Below are positions 1 to 5,835 of a stretch of 9,865 nucleotides of DNA, one piece after another. Position numbers and translations under genes: made by a program. This stretch comes from Bacteroidota bacterium. Lineage in GTDB: Bacteria > Bacteroidota > Ignavibacteria > SZUA-365. Each line of letters starts with the position of its first letter. The first letter of the stretch is position 1. The notes under the pieces were generated by a model that worked only from the letters and a program-made list of their open reading frames with translations, did no database searches and had not been told where the DNA came from. The stretch covers positions 1-9,865 of the forward strand of contig JAGTUW010000023.1 of NCBI GenBank assembly GCA_018224345.1. Direction: 5' to 3'.

Positions 1-2
1 AG

Positions 3-113
3 GAGTTTGCGATGGAAGATTTCTTCTCGCCCTGTCCTTCCTGCGGGACGTTCGACTCCACAGTCCTGCAGGGTGAGGAAATGCGCGTCAAATCACTGCT
101 TGTACACGAATAA
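3..113 (+). CDS. hypA: HypA hydrogenase nickel-insertion protein, C-terminal part (5' end outside window)
   Basis: This is the last 36 codons of a gene that enters from the left edge, open in frame from position 3 to the TAA at 111-113. The visible residues include CPSCG (positions 33-47), the second CxxC of the HypA structural zinc finger. It is followed by the family's usual ending, here VLQGEEMRVKSLLVHE. HypA works with HypB to deliver nickel to the large subunit of [NiFe] hydrogenase in the cytoplasm. Full HypA proteins are about 115 residues, so roughly two thirds is missing, including the N-terminal nickel-binding Met-His and the first CxxC. It lies 15 nt ahead of hypB on the same strand, the classic hypAB order. 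The identification rests on the short tail plus this context. Confidence 0.85.
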   Translation, partial: EFAMEDFFSPCPSCGTFDSTVLQGEEMRVKSLLVHE

Positions 114-128
114 TGCAAAGGAACGACT

Positions 129-956
129 ATGTGTGATACATGCGGCTGCACGCAACCCGACGAGGCGGTCACGATTCGTAAACCCGGCGAAGACGTCTCC
201 ACCCCTCATACACATTCTCACAGTCATGACGGCGGGCCGACACACGATCATACGCATGGCCACGATCATACGCATGGCCACAGGACGCACAGTGTCGTGG
301 TTGAGACGGAAATTCTCCAGAAGAACAATCTGCTTGCACAGCGTAACAGGGGTTGGTTTGAGGCGAGAAGTGTTCTTGCATTGAACCTCGTGAGCAGTCC
401 CGGTTCCGGCAAAACGACGTTGCTTGAGCGCAGTATCCGTGCGCTGAAAGGACGTCTGCCGATCGCCGTCATCGAAGGGGACCAGCAGACGATGCAGGAC
501 GCTGAGCGGATTGAGAAAGCCGGGGCGCCTGTCATCCAGGTGAATACAGGGAATGGCTGTCATCTCGATGCCGATATGGTGTACAGGGCGATGCGGCGAC
601 TCGAACTTTCTGACGGCTCGTTGCTTATGATAGAGAATGTCGGAAATCTTGTGTGCCCATCACTCTTCGATCTTGGAGAAGCGAAGCGCGTCGTGATCAT
701 GAGTGTCACGGAGGGGGAAGATAAACCGCTTAAATATCCGAATATGTTCCGCAGCTCGCATGTCTGTATCATAAACAAAACAGACCTGTTGCCGTATCTG
801 AACGTCGATGTTGAGAAAGCGAAAGAATACGCCCGGCAGGTCAATCCGGATCTGCATTTTATCGCACTCTCGGCGACGACGGGTGAAGGGTTCGATCTGT
901 GGATCGATTGGCTTCTGAAGGAGGCTGCGACGGGAAACCCTGCTGCAACGGATTAA
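129..956 (+). CDS. hypB: HypB, GTPase for hydrogenase nickel insertion
   Basis: HypB is a cytoplasmic SIMIBI-class GTPase that, with HypA, loads nickel into the hydrogenase large subunit. Starting at ATG 129 it has 275 residues. The N-terminus carries the CDTCGC motif (Cys 2, 5, 7), the high-affinity nickel site of many HypBs. A His-rich stretch follows at about 27-54 and could bind or store nickel. The G domain has a Walker A motif GSGKTT (92-97), IEGDQQT (115-121), the metal-site residues in GNGCH (Cys144, His145) and NLVCP (Cys176), and NKTD (216-219) for guanine recognition. An AAAGGA ribosome site at 117-122 supports the start. The gene follows hypA by 15 nt and ends 49 bp from the convergent deaminase gene. 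I see no U-tailed terminator hairpin in that gap. Confidence 0.97.
   Translation: MCDTCGCTQPDEAVTIRKPGEDVSTPHTHSHSHDGGPTHDHTHGHDHTHGHRTHSVVVETEILQKNNLLAQRNRGWFEARSVLALNLVSSPGSGKTTLLERSIRALKGRLPIAVIEGDQQTMQDAERIEKAGAPVIQVNTGNGCHLDADMVYRAMRRLELSDGSLLMIENVGNLVCPSLFDLGEAKRVVIMSVTEGEDKPLKYPNMFRSSHVCIINKTDLLPYLNVDVEKAKEYARQVNPDLHFIALSATTGEGFDLWIDWLLKEAATGNPAATD
243..278 (+). repeat. 18-bp perfect tandem duplication in the hypB His-rich region
   Basis: Two identical adjacent copies of CACGATCATACGCATGGC (243-260 and 261-278) encode HDHTHG-HDHTHG. Exact nucleotide identity, including third positions, suggests a recent in-frame duplication that lengthened the histidine-rich metal-binding segment by six residues. 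Confidence 0.9.
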
Positions 957-1005
957 CTGTTTCAGAAGTGCTTGTATCCGGACTACAGGCGTACGTGTCT
1001 GATCG

Positions 1006-2280
1006 TCATGTGGAAGGGGGTGGATTCAATTGTTCACCGCTGATCCAGACGCGGCCTGCACGCAAATCCGCGCTGCGATAGACGATGGTGGAAGCCACAT
1101 CAAGTGCCGAGAGGTGTTCGAGCGTTCTCCCATGACAATAATGCCGTGGCACGCAGGTTTCCGTGATATCGGCCTGTTTCCCGATGCGGAAACTCCCGAT
1201 TTCTTCCTGTAAACCAAGTGCCGTGGCGGCACCAAGAGTAGCATGATAGAGTGGGATGCGCGGGTCGAGACTGCGTCCCTGTACATGGCTCATACTGTGC
1301 ATGACATGAAACATGCTCAGTGTTGTTCCTGCACCGACATCAGAACCGAGAGCGATACGCAGTCCGTGTTGCTGATGCGCTTCGAGAGGAAATCGTCCAC
1401 TGCCGAGAAAGAGATTTGCATCCGGGCAATGAGCCACAGCGCAATCGTGTGATCGCAGCTGCCGGAGTTGTGCATCGTCACAGTGAATATTGTGTCCGAG
1501 CACTGTGCGGGAGGTCAGGAGCCCCGAGCGAGCATAGACATCGGTGTAGTGCGTTGCCTCGGGAAACAAGATCATTACGCGGGCGACTTCCTCGATGGAT
1601 TCATTGCAATGTGTCTGCACGTACGTATCGTATCGCGTTGCGAGCGCAGCCGCACCTTGCAACAGAGATGGTGAGCAACTGATGGCGAAGCGCGGACTGA
1701 CAGCATAAAAGAGACGATGGGTTTTTTTATGCCACTTTCGTATGAGTCGCTCCGTGGCGGCCAGACCTTCATCTGCTGGTTCGAGGAGCGCTGCTGGCGC
1801 TTCCCGGTCCATCAGCATTTTTCCCAGTATGATGCGCATCCCGCTGCGCTCCGCTTCCTCGAAGGCGATATCAGTGGCCGCTTCATGGATGGTACCATAG
1901 ACCATTGCGGTAGTGGTGCCCGCACTCAGCAGCGCGGAGAAGAATCGTCGGGCAGTATCACGTGCGATACCTGCCTGCGTGAAGCGTGCTTCCTCCGGAT
2001 AGATGGAACGATCAAGCCATTCGAGCAGTGAATTTCCGTATTGTCCTCTGCAATCGAGTTGCGGATAGTGAACATGCGCATCGACCAATCCCGGAAGCAT
2101 TATATTTTCGCTGTGAACAGAAGGGAGGGGAAGGAACTCGCCGGGCAGATTCTCTGCGTCGCCATGCCAGGCGATGCGGCCATGTTCGTTGACCACCATC
2201 GCTCCACGGGGATACCAGGAGATCTGTTCAGTATCCTGAGGAGACAGAAACGGCGCATGCAGTCGAAACGGCGGGATCAT
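1006..2280 (-). CDS. guaD: Guanine deaminase-like amidohydrolase
   Basis: Predicted zinc hydrolase of the amidohydrolase superfamily that would convert guanine to xanthine and ammonia in the cytosol. From the ATG at 2280 it has 424 residues, close to the family's usual length. The metal-site motifs are in order: LPGLVDAHVHYPQ (62-74; His69, His71), PRFAISCS (196-203), VQTHCNE (221-227; His224), LGHNIHC (261-267; His263 likely) and LGSDVGAG (311-318; Asp314). HVHYPQ, the PRF..SCS box and HCPDANLFLGSG (284-295) resemble guanine deaminase more than chlorohydrolase or cytosine deaminase, but related aminohydrolases cannot be excluded. The frame extends upstream to 2418, but that stretch overlaps dut. 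The chosen ATG forms a 4-base ATGA overlap with the dut stop, which suggests translational coupling. It converges on hypB. Confidence 0.82.
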   Translation of the reverse strand: MIPPFRLHAPFLSPQDTEQISWYPRGAMVVNEHGRIAWHGDAENLPGEFLPLPSVHSENIMLPGLVDAHVHYPQLDCRGQYGNSLLEWLDRSIYPEEARFTQAGIARDTARRFFSALLSAGTTTAMVYGTIHEAATDIAFEEAERSGMRIILGKMLMDREAPAALLEPADEGLAATERLIRKWHKKTHRLFYAVSPRFAISCSPSLLQGAAALATRYDTYVQTHCNESIEEVARVMILFPEATHYTDVYARSGLLTSRTVLGHNIHCDDAQLRQLRSHDCAVAHCPDANLFLGSGRFPLEAHQQHGLRIALGSDVGAGTTLSMFHVMHSMSHVQGRSLDPRIPLYHATLGAATALGLQEEIGSFRIGKQADITETCVPRHYCHGRTLEHLSALDVASTIVYRSADLRAGRVWISGEQLNPPPST

Positions 2281-2738
2281 GATCGTCCGCTGTGTCCGAA
2301 GCCCCCGCTGCCCCGGTCGGTTTCGCTCAGGACGGTACGTTCCCGCCAACGCACCTGCGTTACGGGTGCGACAACAAGCTGCGCGATTCGTTCTCCGCGC
2401 TCGATGATATAGGGGCACTTTCCGATATTCGACATGATAACTTTGATTTCACCGCGATAATCCGCGTCGATGGTTCCGGGACTGTTGGGCAATATGATGC
2501 CGTGTTTCAATGCGATTCCGCTGCGGGGGCGTATCTGCGCCTCATACAGCGGTGGCAGTTCGATTACCAGATTCGTCGGGACCGCGACAATGTCGCCAGG
2601 GTGCAATTCCAGAGGGATATCAATTGCCGCTCGCAGGTCCATACCCGCAGAAAGTTCGGTCGCGTATGCAGGCAACGGGATATCCTCAAATCCTGGTTTT
2701 AAGCGAAGAAGATTCACATCGAGGGCTGAGGGGGTCAT
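2277..2738 (-). CDS. dut: dUTP diphosphatase (dUTPase)
   Basis: dUTPase hydrolyses dUTP to dUMP and pyrophosphate, keeping uracil out of DNA and feeding dTMP synthesis. All five motifs of the homotrimeric family are present. In residues counted from the upstream ATG at 2768 they are: AGMDLRA (41-47), RPRSG (80-84), GTIDADYRGEIKV (98-110, with the catalytic-water Asp101), GERIAQLVV (125-133) and the C-terminal RGSGGFGHSG (152-161, usually GFGSTG). I chose ATG 2738 (153 residues). The ATG at 2768 (163 residues) begins only 3 nt after a strong terminator-like hairpin, and the extra ten residues add nothing family-like. Neither start has a good Shine-Dalgarno sequence, so the choice is uncertain. 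The stop overlaps the deaminase start as ATGA. Confidence 0.95.
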   Translation of the reverse strand: MTPSALDVNLLRLKPGFEDIPLPAYATELSAGMDLRAAIDIPLELHPGDIVAVPTNLVIELPPLYEAQIRPRSGIALKHGIILPNSPGTIDADYRGEIKVIMSNIGKCPYIIERGERIAQLVVAPVTQVRWRERTVLSETDRGSGGFGHSGRS

Positions 2739-2771
2739 AGTTCGGCTCGTTACGGAAGAATTGAACATAAA

Positions 2772-2807
2772 GAAGGCTGTCGGCCGAAGAAACGACGGAC
2801 AGCCTTC
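2772..2807 (-). terminator. Strong hairpin just upstream of dut, probable terminator of the secreted-protein gene
   Basis: A perfect 10-bp inverted repeat, GAAGGCTGTC (2772-2781) and GACAGCCTTC (2798-2807), has a 16-nt loop. Read on the minus strand the stem is followed by TTT, a short U-tail. On the + strand there is no T-run. It lies 152 bp past the stop of the secreted-protein gene and only 3 nt before the first possible dut ATG. A rho-independent terminator fits, though the U-tract is short. An attenuator or leader structure for dut is an alternative. Confidence 0.55.
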
Positions 2808-2913
2808 AAACTTACGGATAAATTCCGGATTCGCTATAATTTTCCAGTTGCACGTAACGAACTCCGGTAAGAAACAACGCTACATATTCGAGATTCGCGA
2901 TGCCGAAAATCCG

Positions 2914-2936
2914 CCTGTCTGTTTGCACAGGGCAGG
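2914..2936 (-). terminator. Weak hairpin downstream of the secreted-protein gene
   Basis: CCTGTCTGT (2914-2922) can pair with ACAGGGCAGG (2927-2936) with one bulged G, in a stem of about 9 bp. On the minus strand the stem begins 23 nt after the TGA and is followed by CGGATTTT. It could be a first, inefficient terminator. The T-run is offset, so this is tentative. Confidence 0.25.
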
Positions 2937-2959
2937 TACATCCGCCAGCGAGAGCGGGG

Positions 2960-4294
2960 TCAGCGAACGACGCTGAGTTTGCGGACGCTGTGATGCGACC
3001 CTGCCTGCATACGGATGAAATACTGTCCGCTGTTGAGCAGGTTGTCATAACGATCCGGATACCATGCGGTTTCAAACACACCTGCCGGATGAAATTGATC
3101 GACGAGCACAGCGATTTCCCGGCCGAGCATGTCATGAATGCTTAACCGCACCTGACCCTCCCGGGCCACGCGGTAGCGCATGGCAGCATATTCGTGCACC
3201 GAAAGCGAGAGCGGGTTGGGGTACGGCGGGCTGAGCTCGAAGCCCGCAGCGGCGATGTCTGCGACATGGACCTGTATCGGAGCATAATCGGTCTGCGTAC
3301 CGTCGAAATCGCGTTGGAGGAGGCGATACCAGAATACAGGCGCTTCGCCGGGCCCGAAATCAGACAGTGAGTAAGGATCGCTGTAGCGGTACGTTTGTGG
3401 TATCGTCGTCGTCCCGTAGCCGGGCAGGAAGCTGCGGCTTTCCCAGGGACCGTGTGGACTGCGTGCACGCTGAACTTCAAACTGATAATTATTGGTCTCC
3501 GTTTCCGTACGCCACAGAAGCTCGACGCTGTTCCCGCTCACTTGGGCGCTGAAGGTTGAAAGTTCGACCGGGATATATGCGTCACAGCAGAGTCGTGCCT
3601 CGAATACCTGGTCGACGCTCGTCCCCACGGCATTCGACGCCGGAATCAGGCTTGTCCTTGTATTGAATTTGAACGAGCGTGGAGAGTTCGGATACAGTGT
3701 CGGTGTTGTAAAACGAAACTTCGCACTATGGGTATTATCACCGATGACGCGATATCCGAGAAGGAATTCCTTGCGGAGGTTGGTGATGTTCATGATCGCA
3801 CGCACGTTGTTGGGAGGGGGGGGCGGATCGATTTCGAAGAAACCCTGATTCTGGCCTGCTCGCGCAATAAACCAGGTGCTGAAAATATCCGCGTAAGGAC
3901 TGAAGGCTTCACGGACGAATATATGTATTGTGTCCTTGGACGTGATGCTGGCATTCAACAGTTCGAAATCAATTTTTACTGTCCACACTGTACAGACCTG
4001 GGCACTGGTAGAGACGGTGATTTTCGTTGCCCATTCGGATGTCGGCAGGGGTTCGGTATGAAAGGCAAAGTTCGCACTTGCGCCATTCTGATAGTAGAGA
4101 AATAGTGGACATATGGAGGATGCCTTCGCGGTTGCTTTGGTCATTCCCTCTGTGGAAAGGTGCCCGAAAGGGGAGAACACGGAGAGTTGTGGTGCCTGTA
4201 CTTTTCCAGCCGACTCTCCATGAGCCGATGCCGACTGAGAAAAACCGTGCGTGGGCAGCATGAAGGCTACCAGGATGATCATTGCAAACTTCAT
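2960..4294 (-). CDS. Secreted protein of unknown function with C-terminal T9SS-type sorting domain
   Basis: A 444-residue protein predicted to leave the cytoplasm. Residues 1-20 (charged start, hydrophobic IILVAFML, then a GFSQ-like cleavage region) look like a Sec signal peptide. Residues 25-235 match no fold I recognise. They include five prolines in a row (157-161) and a vicinal CC (236-237). IPVELSTFSA (241-250) and the following 90 residues, with NNYQFEVQRA and FWYRLLQRDFDG, resemble the fibronectin-III-like segment that precedes sorting domains in this group. Residues 355-444 (YPNPLS, VRLSIHDMLGREIAVLVD, AGVFETAW, LNSGQYFIRMQAG, RKLSVVR) match the Por secretion/FlgD-like C-terminal domain of type IX cargo. 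The start at 4294 has GGAGG ten bases upstream (4305-4309), which beats the in-frame 4381 start. The gene has its own promoter-like site. Its role is unknown. Confidence 0.85.
   Translation of the reverse strand: MKFAMIILVAFMLPTHGFSQSASAHGESAGKVQAPQLSVFSPFGHLSTEGMTKATAKASSICPLFLYYQNGASANFAFHTEPLPTSEWATKITVSTSAQVCTVWTVKIDFELLNASITSKDTIHIFVREAFSPYADIFSTWFIARAGQNQGFFEIDPPPPPNNVRAIMNITNLRKEFLLGYRVIGDNTHSAKFRFTTPTLYPNSPRSFKFNTRTSLIPASNAVGTSVDQVFEARLCCDAYIPVELSTFSAQVSGNSVELLWRTETETNNYQFEVQRARSPHGPWESRSFLPGYGTTTIPQTYRYSDPYSLSDFGPGEAPVFWYRLLQRDFDGTQTDYAPIQVHVADIAAAGFELSPPYPNPLSLSVHEYAAMRYRVAREGQVRLSIHDMLGREIAVLVDQFHPAGVFETAWYPDRYDNLLNSGQYFIRMQAGSHHSVRKLSVVR
3816..3823. repeat. G8/C8 homopolymer inside the secreted-protein gene
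   Basis: Eight consecutive G on the + strand (C on the coding strand), flanked by further G-rich bases, encode most of the Pro157-161 run. Tracts of this length slip during replication, and a one-base change would frameshift the protein and remove its sorting domain. In this window the frame is open. Confidence 0.85.
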
Positions 4295-4606
4295 GGAATC
4301 GATACCTCCGAAAGTGGGAACGTAGACATGGTGGCGGGCCCACCGATGTATGCATAACACAATTGAAAACAGAGCGGTCACAGAACTGCCGAAGCAAAAA
4401 AATAGGGAAATGTCAAGAGAGTGTCAATGCAATACGTCTGCGCTCCCTCACACAAGGCGTGCGCGAACGGATCATGGGCATGTTCGACGATCTCTGCTCA
4501 TCGCAGGCGCTGACCTGATTGAAACGGATCTGCGTATGGACGTGTCCGTGATGCTGTGTGTGCAGCGTCAACGGTGGCCAGTGCGGGCCGTTGTGAATCA
4601 TGGTAT
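4295..4606. other. Intergenic region between hypE and the secreted-protein gene
   Basis: These 312 bases hold no convincing gene. They contain the GGAGG ribosome site for the downstream gene (4305-4309) and a small GC-rich hairpin, GGTGG (4330-4334) with CCACC (4340-4344), which would fall in the mRNA leader. They also contain a sigma70-like promoter (4399-4427). The hypE-proximal part (about 4430-4606) is GC-rich with no U-tailed hairpin that I can see. Short open frames exist in several frames, including a His-rich minus-strand one ending near 4413, but none has a recognisable motif. Confidence 0.6.
4399..4427 (-). promoter_or_regulatory. Sigma70-like promoter for the secreted-protein gene
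   Basis: On the minus strand a perfect TTGACA (4422-4427) is separated by 17 bases from TATTTT (4399-4404), a near-consensus arrangement. It would give a leader of about 98 nt before the ATG at 4294. A second TTGACA (4411-4416) lies inside the spacer but has no matching -10. Bacteroidota-type primary sigma factors often use other hexamers, so the match is suggestive only. Confidence 0.5.
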
Positions 4607-5617
4607 TCAGCAGATACGCGGCAGCATTTCGCCGCTGAGAACATTGATGATTCTCGTACCGCCGATACCCGTTTTCATACGGACCACGCCCGGGAGTTCC
4701 GTCACGACGCGTCCGATGCGGCAACTGTCCTTTCCTTCCGGCAGTGAACGCATTGCCGCGATCATATCGTCGGCGTAGCGGGCGGGCATGATGGCGATAA
4801 GTTTGCCTTCATTTGCGAGATAGAGAGGATCGAGTCCGAGCAGATCGCAGGCGCCCGTCACGGCAGGCGGGATGGGCAGCAGGTCTTCTTCTATCTCGAT
4901 GCCATGACCGGACTGCATCGCGATTTCATTCAGTGTTGTCGCTACGCCGCCACGGGTCGGATCACGCAGCACGTGGATGTCCGTTGTCACCTCGAGCATG
5001 TGAGCGACAAGTCGATGCAACGCCTGTGTATCGCTTTTTACCGGAGTCGTGAATCGAATGCCCTTGCGTTCGGACATGACCGCGACCCCGTGATCACCGA
5101 TAGTCCCTGAGAGGATCACCACATCTCCGTCGCGCGCCTCCGCGCCCCCGATACGGAGAGACTCATCCACAACTCCGATTCCCGAGGTGTTGATGAACAT
5201 CCCGTCGCAGCTTCCCCGCTCGACAACTTTGGTGTCGCCTGTTGCGATCGGGACACCCGCATTGTCTGCGGCGAGCTTCATCCGGCCGACGATGTCCTCG
5301 AGTAATCGTATTTCCAGTCCTTCTTCCAGAATCATGCCTACGGAAAGCGCCAGCGGTCGCGCGCCGCCCATCGCGAGGTCATTGATTGTGCCGTGGACGG
5401 CGAGCTCGCCGATGGAACCGCCCGGAAACACGAGGGGGTGGACGACATAGGAATCTGTCGTAAACGCCAGTCGCCCGCCCGGGTTATCGAGTACCGCCAG
5501 ATCGTTGCCCTGTCTGAGCAGGGGGTTGTCGAATGCCGGCAGAAACACTTCCTTGATGAGGTCATGCATCATGCTGCCGCCACTGCCGTGCGCGAGAAGA
5601 ATATGTTTCGATTTCAT
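4607..5617 (-). CDS. hypE: HypE, carbamoyl-dehydratase for hydrogenase cyanide ligands
   Basis: HypE is a cytoplasmic PurM/AIR-synthetase-like ATPase. Its C-terminal Cys receives a carbamoyl group from HypF and is dehydrated to thiocyanate, the donor of the active-site CN ligands. The 336-residue protein has the expected blocks: AHGSGG (9-14), TDSYVVHPLVFPGGSIGELAVHGTINDLA, GDTKVVERG, DPTRGGVATTLNEIA, LANEGK and the diagnostic C-terminal PRIC ending in the acceptor Cys336. The ATG at 5617 puts AHGSGG near the N-terminus as in the family. The open frame runs upstream to a GTG at 5707, but that part derives from repeat DNA and was not used. I see no clear Shine-Dalgarno sequence. hypE is 218 bp from hypD, with repeats between them, so it may be transcribed separately. 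Confidence 0.97.
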   Translation of the reverse strand: MKSKHILLAHGSGGSMMHDLIKEVFLPAFDNPLLRQGNDLAVLDNPGGRLAFTTDSYVVHPLVFPGGSIGELAVHGTINDLAMGGARPLALSVGMILEEGLEIRLLEDIVGRMKLAADNAGVPIATGDTKVVERGSCDGMFINTSGIGVVDESLRIGGAEARDGDVVILSGTIGDHGVAVMSERKGIRFTTPVKSDTQALHRLVAHMLEVTTDIHVLRDPTRGGVATTLNEIAMQSGHGIEIEEDLLPIPPAVTGACDLLGLDPLYLANEGKLIAIMPARYADDMIAAMRSLPEGKDSCRIGRVVTELPGVVRMKTGIGGTRIINVLSGEMLPRIC

Positions 5618-5653
5618 TGAATCAATGTGAGCATTATGGAATGAACAATGGAG

Positions 5654-5662
5654 GTTATAGCA
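5654..5662 (-). promoter_or_regulatory. Possible extended -10 element before hypE
   Basis: The minus strand reads TGCTATAAC, a TGn plus TATAAC extended -10, about 37 bases before the hypE ATG. No good -35 lies at the right spacing (GCACCC there). It would let hypE be transcribed independently of hypFCD. Weak evidence. Confidence 0.25.
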
Positions 5663-5695
5663 GGATGAAGCTCGGCGGGTGCTTGCAGTCCATGT

Positions 5696-5831
5696 CAGGT
5701 CAACCACTTCCTGACGCTGTGGGCCATTTCAGGTCAACCACTTCCTGACGCTGTGGGCCATTTCAGGTCAACCACTTCCTGACGCTGTGGGTCATGTCAG
5801 ATCAACCGCTTGCGGGCGCTGTGAGTCATGT
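5696..5831. repeat. 34-bp tandem repeat array between hypD and hypE (four units)
   Basis: Four head-to-tail 34-bp units lie at 5696-5729, 5730-5763, 5764-5797 and 5798-5831. Units 1 and 2 are identical, unit 3 differs at two bases near its end, and unit 4 differs from unit 3 at six. A decayed fragment precedes unit 1 (about 5684-5695) and the start of a fifth touches the hypD stop. There are no spacers, so this is not CRISPR. On the minus strand every unit is an 11-codon mini-ORF from ATG to TGA (5797-5829, 5763-5795, 5729-5761, 5695-5727). They encode M-A/T-HS-V/A-RK-W/R-L-T/I, with exactly one base between each stop and the next ATG. No ribosome site precedes them, so translation is unproven. 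Confidence 0.9.
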
Positions 5832-5835
5832 CAGT

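Noticed and set aside
912..968. Inverted repeat CTTCTGAA / TTCAGAAG at the hypB end as a terminator
   Set aside because: The loop is 41 nt, the stem is only 8 bp and AT-containing, and no T-run follows.
2281..2418. N-terminal extension of the guanine deaminase
   Set aside because: It overlaps the conserved 3' part of dut in another frame and is Arg-rich shadow sequence; the ATGA overlap gives a better start.
4440..4518. + strand fragment ending in GVRERIMGMFDDLCSSQALT as a gene remnant
   Set aside because: It reads protein-like over about 20 residues but has no family I can name and no continuation in any frame that I can justify.
4413..4606. Small His-rich minus-strand ORF downstream of hypE
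   Set aside because: It is a continuation of a hypE shadow frame, with no ribosome site and no recognisable motif.
5618..5707. N-terminal extension of HypE from a GTG in the repeat array
   Set aside because: It is repeat-derived and not family-like; HypE normally begins a few residues before the HGSGG block.
5696..5831. CRISPR array from the 34-bp repeats
   Set aside because: Units are directly adjacent with no unique spacers, and no cas genes are visible.
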